DNA from: Alphaproteobacteria bacterium
GTDB taxonomy: Bacteria > Pseudomonadota > Alphaproteobacteria > Rickettsiales > UBA3002
Direction of reading: 5' to 3'
Length of the DNA stretch: 50,087 bases
NCBI GenBank assembly: GCA_022841525.1
Contig: JALHRI010000010.1
Span: 1-50,087 of the forward strand
Below the pieces are notes generated by a model. That model worked only from the letters and a program-made list of their open reading frames with translations, did no database searches and had not been told where the DNA came from. The stretch's first letter is position 1. Each line of letters begins with the position of its first letter. Positions 16,305-25,419 of this stretch are shown piece after piece. The translations under genes were made by a program, and so were the position numbers.

Positions 16305-18479
16305 ATGGTGAAAACGCATCGATGTGGCGCCGAGCGCCTGCTGCACGTGGTGGCGGCAGCGATGCTGCTATCATGGCCGGCGGGCGCGCAAGAGCTCGCC
16401 TTTAGCGCCGAGAAGCCCGACAGCGATGCGCCCGTTGTGCTCGAGGCACGCGAGATGGGGTATGATCAGAAACATGGCGTCGTCGTCGCACTCGGCGATG
16501 TGGAAGTGGTGCAGGGCGATTATGTACTGCGCGCCGAGCAGCTGACCTATTATCAGAAACTCGGGCTGGTGCGGGCGAAGGGCAACGTGAGTTTGCTGCA
16601 GCCCACGGGCGATATCATGTTCGCCGAGGAAGTGGAGCTTAAAGACGATTTGAAAGCCGGATTGATTCAGGAATTTCGTGCGAGACTGAGTGATAATTCG
16701 CGCTTTGCCGCGAAGGAAGCGGTGCGCGAAAGCCCGTACCGCACCAAGTTATCCAAAGCAGTCTATAGCCCGTGCAAATTATGCAAAGGCAAGGCCCCGT
16801 TCTGGCAACTGCGCGCAGGGGAAGTGGATATTGATGAGTTTAACGAGAAGATTACCTACAACGATGCGTGGATGGAAATTGCCGGTGTGCCGGTAGCCTA
16901 CATCCCCCGCATGTCGCACCCCACCCCGGATGCGGATGCTAAAAGCGGGTTTTTGGCGCCGGAATACTCCGTGAACAACCAGTTCGGCCTGACGCTTAAA
17001 GCGCCCTATTACTGGCGGATTGCGCCGAATCAGCAAGCCTTGATCACCCCCTGGTACACCGCAGAAGACGGCCCGCTACTACAAACGGAATATGAGCAGT
17101 TGAGGGATGAAGGCCAGCATCTGGTGATGTTTTCTGCCGCCTACCCTGAGCGACGAAGCGATACCGGATCGCAAATTGGCGGCAATGAGTTTCGTGGTCA
17201 TTTATTCGCGCGCGGATCGCACGCGTTTGATGACAATCTGAGCATTGGCTACGACATTAACCGCACCTCGGATGATACCTATTTGCGCCGTTATAATTTC
17301 AGCAATGAAGCGGTGCTGTTTTCGCGCGCGTTTGCGCAGCATGTGGATGGGCGCAATTTCTTAAGCGCTCAGGGTCTGGCGATTCAGGGTTTGCGGGTGT
17401 TTGATGATCCGGATACGACGCCGCTGATTTTGCCAACGCTGGAAGGGTATTACGAAACTGCGCCCAATGACTTCGGCCTGAAATATTTCACCAGCGCGAA
17501 TGCGCAGCTGCTCAGCCGTGAAGTGGGTGTGGATCAGCGCCGGCTTTCCACGTCGGTGGGTGCTAATATCCCTTACGTGAGCGATGGTGGCCATGTGCTC
17601 AATGCCACGGCAACGATGCGCACGGATTTCTACCAATCCGACGACGTGACGATTGCCGGTAATCCGCAGTTACAGTCTGGCAGCGAGACGCGGCTGATTC
17701 CGCAGTTAGCGCTGGAATGGCGCTATCCGCTCATTCGCCGCATGGCATCGAGCAGTCTGACGATCGAGCCGCTGGTGCTGGGCGTGGTGCAGCCTAACGG
17801 CAATAATCCGGCGCTGATTGCCAACGAAGATAGCCGTGTGGTCGAGCTGACCGATACCAATATTTTCTCGGTGGACCGTTTCCCCGGTCTGGATGCGGTG
17901 GATAGCGGCTCGCGGGTTTCCTACGGGCTGCGCGCGCAGTATTTAACGGCGAAGAACCGCATGATCGAGTTTCTGTTTGGTCAAAGCTACAACGCCGATG
18001 ATGATACGCCCTTTCCAAATTCCAACGTGCAGGGCGAGCATTTATCCGATTACATTGGACGCATTGCCTATCAGGGCACCTATTCCACGCTTGCCTACCG
18101 TTTCGGGCTCGATAAAGACCGTTTTTCGCCCAATCGTAACGAGTTGGGCGGCACGTACCAGTTTGGTAAATTCCTGCTTTCCGGTAATTATCTAACCCTG
18201 AAAGATAACGTGTTTTTGGGCGATAGTGAGCAGGTGTTTGGCAGTATCGGATTCCCGATTTACGGCGGATTTTCAGCGAATTTTGGCGCCACACGCGATA
18301 TTTTAAGCGATCAGATGCTGTTTCAGAACGCTACCTTGACCTATGAGAATGATTGTTTCAATGTCTCGCTGCTTGGGCTACGAACCTTTGTGCGTGACCG
18401 CGATGTGGAGCCTGTGAGTCAGATTTCCTTGCGCGTCGGCTTTAAGAATCTGGGAGAGTTTGGTGACGTTCAGCAATAA
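16305..18479 (+). CDS. lptD: LPS assembly outer-membrane protein LptD
   Basis: LptD is the outer-membrane beta-barrel that receives LPS from the periplasmic bridge and inserts it into the outer leaflet. The 724-residue protein begins with a signal peptide (hydrophobic AAAMLLSWPAGA). It continues with an OstA/LptA-like beta-jellyroll (VLEAREMGYDQKHGVVVALGDVEV), then the large LptD barrel domain. Cysteines in SPCKLCKGKAPFW and near the end (ENDCFNVSL) fit the inter-domain disulfides known for the family. A GGGAG ribosome site supports the start. The surA frame begins inside its last codons, so LptD and its chaperone are coupled. Confidence 0.95.
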   Translation: MVKTHRCGAERLLHVVAAAMLLSWPAGAQELAFSAEKPDSDAPVVLEAREMGYDQKHGVVVALGDVEVVQGDYVLRAEQLTYYQKLGLVRAKGNVSLLQPTGDIMFAEEVELKDDLKAGLIQEFRARLSDNSRFAAKEAVRESPYRTKLSKAVYSPCKLCKGKAPFWQLRAGEVDIDEFNEKITYNDAWMEIAGVPVAYIPRMSHPTPDADAKSGFLAPEYSVNNQFGLTLKAPYYWRIAPNQQALITPWYTAEDGPLLQTEYEQLRDEGQHLVMFSAAYPERRSDTGSQIGGNEFRGHLFARGSHAFDDNLSIGYDINRTSDDTYLRRYNFSNEAVLFSRAFAQHVDGRNFLSAQGLAIQGLRVFDDPDTTPLILPTLEGYYETAPNDFGLKYFTSANAQLLSREVGVDQRRLSTSVGANIPYVSDGGHVLNATATMRTDFYQSDDVTIAGNPQLQSGSETRLIPQLALEWRYPLIRRMASSSLTIEPLVLGVVQPNGNNPALIANEDSRVVELTDTNIFSVDRFPGLDAVDSGSRVSYGLRAQYLTAKNRMIEFLFGQSYNADDDTPFPNSNVQGEHLSDYIGRIAYQGTYSTLAYRFGLDKDRFSPNRNELGGTYQFGKFLLSGNYLTLKDNVFLGDSEQVFGSIGFPIYGGFSANFGATRDILSDQMLFQNATLTYENDCFNVSLLGLRTFVRDRDVEPVSQISLRVGFKNLGEFGDVQQ

Positions 18480-19758
18480 ACATCGGCCTCGTCTATGGGC
18501 ATGGATGATCCTCGCTGTCTGCGCTGCCTACTGGCCTGCGCACGCGACGACGGTGGGCATTGCCGCCGTGGTGAATGATACGATTATCACCACCGGCGAT
18601 CTTGAAGATCGCAGCCGGTTAATTCTGGCGATGGCTGGTGGCAAGGTGCCCGAAGATGCGAAGCGGCGTATTGGCTCGCAGGCGCTGCAACAGCTGGTCA
18701 ATGAGGCATTGCAGCAGGAAGAAGCCGCGCGCCTTTCGGTGCAAGTGAAAGAAGAAGACGTTGAAAAAGCGATTGCCGATATTGAAAAAGGCCGTGGCCG
18801 CCCGCCCGGAAGCCTGCGCGCGTTTTTGAAAAAAAATCAGATCCCAGAAGCAACGATGCTGCAGCAAGTGCGCACCCAGCTGATCTGGAGCAAAGTGGTC
18901 ACCCAGCGCTTGCGGCGTAACGTCACGATTTCGGAAGATGAAATTGCGCGTGCGCAGCTATCGGAAATGAATGCGCCGGGTACGCAGCACTACAACATCG
19001 CCGCGATTTCGGTGGCCGTGCCCACCCCGAACGACGAAGCCGCTGCCGGTGCGCTGGTGAAAGAAATGCTTACCGCTATTGCCGATGGCGAAGCGTTTGA
19101 AGAGGTGGCGCGCCGCTATAGCGACCGCAAAGGCGTGCAGCTGAATCCATCTGTCTGGCTGGCGGAAGATAAGCTTGAGCCACCGATCGCCGCCGCACTG
19201 CGCGGCCTTCAGCCTGGGCAGGTCACGCGGCCGCTGCGCAGTCTTGGCACGTTTCAGATTGTGCAGTTTCGCGACCGCCGCGAGATCAAGCCGCTGCCGG
19301 CCAATACCGAAGTGGTACTCAAAGATACGCTCTTTACCATGAGTGCTAAGCCCACGCCGGAGATGATGATGAGTATCGTCGCCGCCGCGAAAGCGATGAA
19401 GAACTCAAGCGAAGCCTGCGTTTCCGAAGACGTGTTGCTGCCTGCTGCTGCGCCGCAAGTGCCAGCGAAAGGCAAATTCATGATGGGCAGTTTAGGTAAA
19501 ATGACGCCGGAAATTATTCCGCTGATTAGTTTGATGAGTGTGGGTGAAACATCAGAGCCGATTGCAAGCCCTGAGGGTCTGCGCGTGATTAGTTTGTGCG
19601 AGAAAATTGAGCCCGCCGCCCAGCTGGCAAATCGCGACGAGGTGCAGCGCAAATTATTCAATGAAAAAATCGAGCTTGAAGCGGTGAAACATATGCGCAA
19701 TCTGCGCCGCGATGCGTTTATTGAAGTGAAATCACTGCCAGATACGAAACGTTCGTGA
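18463..19758 (+). CDS. surA: Periplasmic chaperone / PPIase SurA
   Basis: SurA escorts outer-membrane proteins, LptD among them, across the periplasm. The protein of about 431 residues has a signal peptide (AWMILAVCAAYWPAHA), the N-terminal SurA domain (VNDTIITTGDLEDRSRLILAM, then LVNEALQQEEA) and PpiC parvulin-like regions (FEEVARRYSDRKGVQLNPSVWLAEDKLEPPI). The second region is more diverged. The start overlaps the end of lptD. GTG 18463 after GGGAG is preferred; TTG 18460 is equally in frame. The stop overlaps rsmA as GTGA. The pdxA gene usually found between surA and rsmA is missing here. Confidence 0.92.
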   Translation: MTFSNKHRPRLWAWMILAVCAAYWPAHATTVGIAAVVNDTIITTGDLEDRSRLILAMAGGKVPEDAKRRIGSQALQQLVNEALQQEEAARLSVQVKEEDVEKAIADIEKGRGRPPGSLRAFLKKNQIPEATMLQQVRTQLIWSKVVTQRLRRNVTISEDEIARAQLSEMNAPGTQHYNIAAISVAVPTPNDEAAAGALVKEMLTAIADGEAFEEVARRYSDRKGVQLNPSVWLAEDKLEPPIAAALRGLQPGQVTRPLRSLGTFQIVQFRDRREIKPLPANTEVVLKDTLFTMSAKPTPEMMMSIVAAAKAMKNSSEACVSEDVLLPAAAPQVPAKGKFMMGSLGKMTPEIIPLISLMSVGETSEPIASPEGLRVISLCEKIEPAAQLANRDEVQRKLFNEKIELEAVKHMRNLRRDAFIEVKSLPDTKRS

Positions 19759-20624
19759 GCGCGGTTTCTCAGCTCCCACCGCTGGCTGAGGTGATTTCCA
19801 ACCTTCAGCTTGCCGCAAAAAAATCCCTCGGCCAGCATTTCCTCACCGATGCGCGGTTGCTCGCATCCATTGTCGAGAGTGCGGGCGATCTTCGCGGTGT
19901 GCATGTGCTGGAAATTGGCCCCGGCCCCGGTGGGCTGACCCGCGCGCTGGTGGCAAGTGAGGCCGCACAGGTGGTCGCCATTGAAAAAGACAGACGTTTT
20001 TTAGCCGCCCTTGCGCCCATCATGCAGGCTTCCCCTAAGCTGAGCATCCTCGAGCAGGACGCGCTTAAGGTCACGCTCAACTCGCTGGTGCCCGCGCCGC
20101 GTGCGGTGATTGCCAATCTGCCGTATAATATCGGCACCGAACTGGTTGTGCGCATGCTGCAGGATATCGCGGTGCATGGCGCGGCAGCATGGCAAAGCAT
20201 CACGGTGATGTTGCAGCGCGAAGTGGCGCAGCGTTTTTGTGCGCAGGTGGGCGATGATGCGTATGGCCGCTTAAGTGTGCTCACCGGCTGGTTGTGCGAA
20301 GCGAGCATCGTGCGCGACGTTCCTGCGGGTGCGTTTTCGCCGCCACCGAAAGTGACCTCCAGCGTGCTGCAGCTTCTGCCGCGCGCGACGCGAGTTCCCG
20401 TGCGGCTTGAGCTGTTGGAAAAAGTGGTGGCTGCGGCATTTAATCAGCGGCGCAAAATGCTGCGTGTGTCGCTGAAAACACTGGGTATCGATGGGCAGGC
20501 GCTGTGCGATCGTGCGGGCATTGATGCTACCCGCCGCGCCGAGACCTTGAGTGTGGAAGAATTCTGCGCTCTGGCGAATGGACTCGCTAAGGCGGCTAAC
20601 GCACCTGACACAGAATATCGATAA
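19755..20624 (+). CDS. rsmA: 16S rRNA dimethyladenosine transferase
   Basis: RsmA (KsgA) dimethylates two adjacent adenosines near the 3' end of 16S rRNA during small-subunit maturation. The 289-residue protein shows KKSLGQHFLTDARLL, the SAM-binding LEIGPGPGGLTRALV, the catalytic NLPYNIGTELV (N-L-P-Y) and the C-terminal FNQRRKMLRVSLK. The start is GTG, overlapping the surA stop by four bases. Its 3' end overlaps the convergent gmk by about 29 bases, so no terminator fits between them. Confidence 0.96.
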   Translation: MSAVSQLPPLAEVISNLQLAAKKSLGQHFLTDARLLASIVESAGDLRGVHVLEIGPGPGGLTRALVASEAAQVVAIEKDRRFLAALAPIMQASPKLSILEQDALKVTLNSLVPAPRAVIANLPYNIGTELVVRMLQDIAVHGAAAWQSITVMLQREVAQRFCAQVGDDAYGRLSVLTGWLCEASIVRDVPAGAFSPPPKVTSSVLQLLPRATRVPVRLELLEKVVAAAFNQRRKMLRVSLKTLGIDGQALCDRAGIDATRRAETLSVEEFCALANGLAKAANAPDTEYR

Positions 20625-21243
20625 AGCCGTGCAAATAAGGCTGGCGTTCGCGTTTGAGGCGCTCGCCATGTAAAATCGCGCGCACCGAGCCAAGCGCTTC
20701 TTCTAAATCATCATTGACGATGACATAGTCATATTCCTGCCAATGGCTGATTTCCTGCGCAGCTTTTTGCATGCGAAAGCGCACGACCTCGTCAGAATCT
20801 TGCGCGCGGGCGCGAAGCCTCCGTTCAAGCTCGTGCAGCGAGGGCGGCAGAATAAAGACGCTGACTAAATCGTCGCGGCATTGCTCGGCGAGTTGGTGGG
20901 TGCCCTGCCAGTCAATATCGAACAGCACATCTTCGCCGCGCGCCAGCGCGCCCATGACGTGCTGCGCAGGCGTGCCGTAATAATGATCGAATACGAGTGC
21001 GTGCTCGAGCAGTTCGCCGGCGGCGACCATCTGATTAAATTTTTGCTGGTCTACGAAATAATAATCGCGGCCATGCACTTCGCCGGGGCGCGGCGGGCGC
21101 GTGGTCACCGATACGGAGAGGGTAATGCCGCGCTCTTCGGCAAGCAAGCGGCGCGACATCGTGGTTTTGCCTGCACCTGAGGGTGAGGAAAGCACAAACA
21201 TCATCCCCCGACGTGAGGGGGTATAATTCGCTGGGCGCGACAT
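20596..21243 (-). CDS. gmk: Guanylate kinase
   Basis: Gmk phosphorylates GMP to GDP with ATP. I start it at the ATG at 21243 (MSRPANYTPSRRGMMF), since the longer frame to 21309 adds a basic stretch not typical of the family. It has the P-loop LSSPSGAGKTT, the GMP-binding SVSVTTRPPRPGEVHGRDYYFVD and the FDIDWQGTHQL block, about 215 residues in all. It follows the copper-delivery genes on the same strand by 25 bases and may be carried on their transcript. Confidence 0.95.
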   Translation of the reverse strand: MSRPANYTPSRRGMMFVLSSPSGAGKTTMSRRLLAEERGITLSVSVTTRPPRPGEVHGRDYYFVDQQKFNQMVAAGELLEHALVFDHYYGTPAQHVMGALARGEDVLFDIDWQGTHQLAEQCRDDLVSVFILPPSLHELERRLRARAQDSDEVVRFRMQKAAQEISHWQEYDYVIVNDDLEEALGSVRAILHGERLKRERQPYLHGFIDILCQVR

Positions 21244-21268
21244 GGCATCATCCGCTTGGGTGACAGGA

Positions 21269-21748
21269 CTAGTGATGCGGCGGAGTGTTACGCGATTTAA
21301 GATGCGCAAGCAAGCGCGCAGAGCTAATGGGGATGGAAACCTTTAGTGTGGGCACGCCCGTAAAGCGAAGCGTGAGCACGATCTCCTCGCCGTCCGCGAG
21401 TTTGCGCCTTAAGTTCATCAGCATCAGATGCTTGCCACCGGGCTGCATGGTAAGGCTCTCGCCGGGGGCGAGGGTCATTTCCTTCACCTGCCGCATGCGG
21501 ATGATGCCCTGTGCATCGGTGATGTGGGTATGAAGTTCGGCGCTGAGGCTGACAGCCTCGGCGGATGCGCTGCGCAGGCGGATGCGCTGCGGACAATCAT
21601 TGCGCAGGGTGATGTAGGCCGCCGCATTCACCTGCGAATAAGAAGGCGGTGCCCAACGATCGAGTACGCGGATACAGGTAGCGTGAGAAAGTGCGGGCAG
21701 GCAGGTGACAAGGAGCGCTGCCAGCCAGCGTAGGCGCTTAATACACAT
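21269..21748 (-). CDS. PCu(A)C-type periplasmic copper chaperone
   Basis: The 159-residue protein has a cleavable signal (LLVTCLPALSHA) and the PCu(A)C copper-binding pattern: ELHTH, then IRMRQVKEM, then GGKHLMLMNL, giving the H(M)X10MX21HXM type ligand set. Family members carry Cu(I) in the periplasm to the CuA site of cytochrome oxidase. Its start overlaps the end of the Sco gene by 11 bases, which supports that role. The C-terminus ends in a histidine-containing tail (PPHH). Confidence 0.87.
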   Translation of the reverse strand: MCIKRLRWLAALLVTCLPALSHATCIRVLDRWAPPSYSQVNAAAYITLRNDCPQRIRLRSASAEAVSLSAELHTHITDAQGIIRMRQVKEMTLAPGESLTMQPGGKHLMLMNLRRKLADGEEIVLTLRFTGVPTLKVSIPISSARLLAHLKSRNTPPHH

Positions 21749-22340
21749 ATTTGCGCAGGCCGGAAACCATGGCTTGCAGCGGCATGGTATGGCTGAAATG
21801 GGTGAGGTATTTGCCCTGAGGGTCCATCAGGTACACAAACCCGCTATGATCGACCATGTAGCCCATCGCCGAATCATTTTTGACCAGACTGTAATAGACC
21901 TTATAGCGGTCGGCCACGGCGGCGATCTGCTCTTTGCTGCCGGATAGGCCAACCAGATCCGGATAGAAATTTTTGACGTAGGTGCCCATCACCTGCGGCG
22001 TATCGCGCTTAGGATCCAGGGTGATGAAAATAGGCGTGATTTCAGCAGCTTCCTTGCCCAGCGTTTTGAGGGCTTGCGCCATCATCAACAATGTGGTCGG
22101 GCAAATATCCGGACAGTGGGTGAAGCCGAAATAGACCAGCATGAATTTGCCGCGAAATGCTTCATCGGTGACCTGCTCGCCCTTCGCATTTATCAGGGTG
22201 AACGGGCCGCCAATCAGTGCCTCACCGCTTCCGTGAGCGCCGGATTTAGGCACGACATTCAGTAGTGTCGGCCCCAGATACACCGCGGCGGCGACCAGCG
22301 CCAGCACACTAAAAAGCCAGATTCGAACAGTACGTTGCAT
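21738..22340 (-). CDS. Sco1/SenC copper metallochaperone
   Basis: About 200 residues with one N-terminal membrane anchor (IWLFSVLALVAAAVYLG) and a periplasmic thioredoxin-like domain. The copper ligands are all present: CPDIC (cysteines about 76 and 80) and the histidine in MVDHSGFVYL (about 165), as is FTLDPKRDTP-like FITLDPKRDTP. Sco proteins help assemble the CuA centre of cytochrome c oxidase. The start at 22340 has GAAGG upstream; another ATG lies six codons earlier. It leads a unit with the PCu(A)C gene and perhaps gmk. Confidence 0.92.
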   Translation of the reverse strand: MQRTVRIWLFSVLALVAAAVYLGPTLLNVVPKSGAHGSGEALIGGPFTLINAKGEQVTDEAFRGKFMLVYFGFTHCPDICPTTLLMMAQALKTLGKEAAEITPIFITLDPKRDTPQVMGTYVKNFYPDLVGLSGSKEQIAAVADRYKVYYSLVKNDSAMGYMVDHSGFVYLMDPQGKYLTHFSHTMPLQAMVSGLRKYVY

Positions 22341-22376
22341 GCCGCCTTCATACCGCAACTCTCAGGTGTAAGTAAA

Positions 22377-22394
22377 ATGAAACAATTATGACAA
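22377..22394 (-). promoter_or_regulatory. Weak Pho-box-like sequence before Sco gene
   Basis: On the minus strand TTGTCAT-AATT-GTTTCAT resembles two Pho-box repeats (CTGTCAT) at 11-bp spacing, the first matching 6 of 7 and the second 5 of 7. It lies 37 bases upstream of the Sco start. The match is poorer than those before the two orphans at 42851 and 46259 and could be chance. Confidence 0.3.
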
Positions 22395-22430
22395 TATGCG
22401 CACTGGATGATGAATGCAGCGTATCTTTTG

Positions 22431-23747
22431 CTACTTCACCCGCGTAATGTTCGCGCCGCACATGCTGAGTTTTTCTTCCAGCCGCTCGTAGCCACGGTCG
22501 AGGTGATAAATCCGGCTGACGATGGTTTCGCCTTCAGCAGCCAGTGCTGCAATCACCATCGCCACCGAGGCGCGCAGATCGGTAGCCATCACCGGTGCGC
22601 CTTTGAGTTTCACGGGTCCGGTAATGGTGGCGGTATGGCCGCTAATACTAATGTCTGCGCCCATGCGCGCCAGCTCGGGCACGTGCATGAAGCGGTTTTC
22701 AAAAATCGTTTCCGAAATACTCGAGACGCCGTCTGCATGGGTCAGCACGCTCATGAGTTGTGCCTGCATATCGGTGGGAAAGCCCGGGTGGGCTTCGGTG
22801 ACGATATCTGCAGGCGCCAGCGGGCTGCCGTCATGGCGCACATAAATCATCTGGCCGCCCTCGCGCTCTTCAATGTGAAGTCCCATGGTTTTAAGCACGG
22901 CAATGACTGGAATCAGGGTATCTGCGCGGGTGCGGTGCAGGCTAAGCTCGCCGCCGGCCAGCGCCACGGCGCAAAGGTACGTGCCGGTTTCGATGCGATC
23001 AGCAATCACTTCATGCGCGCAGCCATTCAGCGAACTCACGCCGCGCACCGTGATGGTGGGGGTGCCCGCACCCTCGATCCGTGCGCCCATGGCGCGCAGC
23101 ATCCGCGCCAAGTCTTCAATTTCCGGCTCGCAGGCGGCATTGCTCAGCACGCTGGTGCCGCTCGCCAGGCTGGCGGCCATCAGCGCATTTTCGGTGGCGC
23201 CGACGGATATTTTTTCAAAATGAATCTCGCCGCCTTTGAGGCCACCGCGCGGCGCGGTCGCGATCACGTAGCCCTCTTCCAGCGTGATGGTGGCGCCGAG
23301 CGCTTCCATCGCTTTTAAGTGCAGATCGACCGGACGCGAGCCAATCGCGCAGCCGCCGGGTAGCGAAACTTTCGCCCTGCCCTCGCGCGCCAGAAGGGGG
23401 CCTAGCACCAGCACCGAGGCACGCATGGTTCGCACCAGATCATACGGCGCGGTGATGCTGGTGATTTCCGGCGTATGCAGGAGCAGACGGCGGCTGTAAA
23501 AGCCGTGAGCTTCTTTCTCGCCAAATAGGTTCGTACCGCCCGTATCGAGCAGTGATAAATGCATGCCGTGCTGCATCAGCAGTTTGGCAATGGTGGTGAC
23601 ATCGGCGAGGTAGGGCACGTTGCCCAGCGTCACGGGCTGATCAGAAAGCAGCGCCGCGCAGAGCAGCGGCAGCGCCGCATTTTTTGCACCACCCACGGTG
23701 AGCTGACCGTGCAGCGGGCGGCCGCCGATGATGCGAAGTTTGTCCAT
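22431..23747 (-). CDS. murA: UDP-GlcNAc 1-carboxyvinyltransferase
   Basis: MurA transfers enolpyruvate from PEP to UDP-N-acetylglucosamine, the first committed step of peptidoglycan synthesis. The 438-residue protein has GGRPLHGQLTVGGAKNAALP at the N-terminus, RTMRASVLVLGPLLAR and the active-site loop SLPGGCAIGSRPVDLH. Cysteine about 133 is the fosfomycin-reactive residue, so the target is of the sensitive type. FPTDMQAQLMSVL and RGYERLEEKL follow near the C-terminus. It starts three bases after the dcd stop. Confidence 0.97.
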   Translation of the reverse strand: MDKLRIIGGRPLHGQLTVGGAKNAALPLLCAALLSDQPVTLGNVPYLADVTTIAKLLMQHGMHLSLLDTGGTNLFGEKEAHGFYSRRLLLHTPEITSITAPYDLVRTMRASVLVLGPLLAREGRAKVSLPGGCAIGSRPVDLHLKAMEALGATITLEEGYVIATAPRGGLKGGEIHFEKISVGATENALMAASLASGTSVLSNAACEPEIEDLARMLRAMGARIEGAGTPTITVRGVSSLNGCAHEVIADRIETGTYLCAVALAGGELSLHRTRADTLIPVIAVLKTMGLHIEEREGGQMIYVRHDGSPLAPADIVTEAHPGFPTDMQAQLMSVLTHADGVSSISETIFENRFMHVPELARMGADISISGHTATITGPVKLKGAPVMATDLRASVAMVIAALAAEGETIVSRIYHLDRGYERLEEKLSMCGANITRVK

Positions 23748-23750
23748 GCG

Positions 23751-24320
23751 TTACGCGCTTTTGGCTTCGACGCGCGGCAGAGTCACGCCGGTTTGCCCCA
23801 TATATTTACCCTTGCGATCGCCGTAGGACGTTTCGCACAGCGCATCGGCTTTGAAGAATAAAAACTGGCAGGCACCTTCGCCGGCGTAAATTTTCGCAGG
23901 CAGTGGCGTGGTGTTGGAAAATTCGAGCGTCACATGGCCTTCCCACTCTGGCTCCAGCGGGGTGACATTCACAATAATGCCGCAGCGGGCATAGGTGCTT
24001 TTGCCGACGCAAACCACCAGCACGTCGCGCGGGATGCGGAAATATTCCACCGTGCGCGCCAGCACGAAGGAGTTGGGCGGAATGATGCAAACATCGGTTT
24101 TGCGATCCACAAACCCTTTGGAGGAAAAATCTTTCGGGTCAACGACGGCGGAATCAATGTTGGTGAAAATTTTGAATTCATCCGCCACGCGGGCGTCGTA
24201 GCCGTAGGAGGACAGGCCGTAGGAAATCACGCCCTCGCGGGTGAGTTTTTCTTCAAACGGCGCGATCATGGCGTGAGTGGTGGCCAGCGCGCGGATTTGG
24301 TGATCAGCTAAAATGCCCAT
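23751..24320 (-). CDS. dcd: dCTP deaminase
   Basis: Dcd deaminates dCTP to dUTP, feeding thymidylate synthesis. I start it at the ATG at 24320 ([13 protein letters not shown]) behind an AAAGG site. The longer frame adds 15 residues from the end of the upstream gene region. About 189 residues with [39 protein letters not shown], the catalytic-site [28 protein letters not shown] and the C-terminal [11 protein letters not shown], all typical of the bacterial trimeric enzyme. It lies between the deiminase gene and murA, three bases from the latter. Confidence 0.95.
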   Translation of the reverse strand: MGILADHQIRALATTHAMIAPFEEKLTREGVISYGLSSYGYDARVADEFKIFTNIDSAVVDPKDFSSKGFVDRKTDVCIIPPNSFVLARTVEYFRIPRDVLVVCVGKSTYARCGIIVNVTPLEPEWEGHVTLEFSNTTPLPAKIYAGEGACQFLFFKADALCETSYGDRKGKYMGQTGVTLPRVEAKSA

Positions 24321-24357
24321 AATGCAGCCTTTGTAGCGAGGTTTTGCGGCTTTGCAA

Positions 24358-25377
24358 CTAAGCAATTTCCTGCTGGCTTAAACAGTGAATCGTGCCCAGC
24401 CCCCACACTAAATCGCCGGCGTAAATGGGGATGATCTCGCGGTTCTTAAAACATTCGGCCAGAATATTCAGCGCGTGGCGATCATTCGCATCGTTAAATA
24501 CCGGCACCAGTACGACCTTATTCGTAATCAGAAAATTGGCGTAGGAAGCAGGCAGGCGCGTGTCTTCAAACATCACCGCGCGCGGCATCGGCAGTTCGAC
24601 CACTTCAAACGGCTTGCCCTGCGCGTCGCGTGCGGCAAGCAGGCGACGCTTATTTTCCTGCAGCAGGCCGTAATTCGCATCGGCTTTGCTCGCTTCCACG
24701 CAGGTGACGATGGTGCGCTCATCGGTAAAGCGGGTGATGTCATCGACGTGGCCGTGCGTATCATCACCGACGATGCCAGCCTCCAGCCAGATGGTGTGCG
24801 GCGCGCCTAAATAACGCGCAAAAATCTCTTCGTAATCGGCGCGGGTGAAGCTGGGATTGCGTATTTGTGTATCACTCAGCAGCCATTCTTCGGTCACGAT
24901 AATACTTCCGGCACCATTGACCTCGATACCGCCACCCTCCAACACCACGCGCTTGCCCTGATGCATTGGCTGCACTAGCCTGACGCCGGCGTGTTGTGCC
25001 ATGACTTCCGGCAATTTCACATCCAGCCGCCAGTTGGGATATTTCGCCCAGGCGTTAAAGCCAAAGCCCAGCGCGGTTTTTTCGCCCTTCTCACTGCGCA
25101 CGAATATCGCACCGCAGTCACGCATCCAACCGCGGTTGGTGCGCGCGCTCACCATGTCGATCTGGTGCAGCGGTACGTGCGCGCGGTCAAGGGTGGCCAT
25201 GGCTTCTGCCCGCACCTTATCGCTATGTACCACCAGCCCTACGCGCTGATGCGGCGTAATGGCGCGCAGCATTTCGGTAAACACCCACGGAATGGGGGCG
25301 AATTTATCCGGCCAATCGGCGCGTTGATGCGGCCAGGCGAACCACACGCGCGACTGCAGCGAAAATTCGGCGGGCAT
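24358..25377 (-). CDS. aguA: Agmatine deiminase / PAD-type deiminase
   Basis: About 339 residues of the guanidino-deiminase superfamily (agmatine to N-carbamoylputrescine in characterised members). Substrate-binding and catalytic residues are visible: [30 protein letters not shown] (His and Asp) and the nucleophile cysteine in [11 protein letters not shown] at the C-terminus. I start at 25377 ([17 protein letters not shown]). The frame is open 15 codons further, but those codons are a heptamer array (MNHDSRFTIHDSRYV), which either extends the protein or forms the leader. No strong ribosome site precedes 25377. No putrescine pathway partner is adjacent. Confidence 0.85.
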   Translation of the reverse strand: MPAEFSLQSRVWFAWPHQRADWPDKFAPIPWVFTEMLRAITPHQRVGLVVHSDKVRAEAMATLDRAHVPLHQIDMVSARTNRGWMRDCGAIFVRSEKGEKTALGFGFNAWAKYPNWRLDVKLPEVMAQHAGVRLVQPMHQGKRVVLEGGGIEVNGAGSIIVTEEWLLSDTQIRNPSFTRADYEEIFARYLGAPHTIWLEAGIVGDDTHGHVDDITRFTDERTIVTCVEASKADANYGLLQENKRRLLAARDAQGKPFEVVELPMPRAVMFEDTRLPASYANFLITNKVVLVPVFNDANDRHALNILAECFKNREIIPIYAGDLVWGLGTIHCLSQQEIA

Positions 25378-25384
25378 GACGTAG

Positions 25385-25419
25385 CGTGAATCGTGAATCG
25401 TGAATCGTGAATCGTGGTT
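25385..25419. repeat. Left heptamer array of the four-helix-bundle cassette
   Basis: Four exact CGTGAAT units (25385-25412) are followed by a variant CGTGGTT. The array fills almost all of the space between the stop codon of the four-helix-bundle gene and the ATG of the deiminase gene, and it is readable as deiminase codons. It is inverted relative to the array on the other side of the small gene. Confidence 0.9.

Noticed and set aside
22407-23318. Long plus-strand frame opposite murA
   Set aside because: Antisense shadow of murA; rich in His, Ala and Arg as expected from reversed codons.
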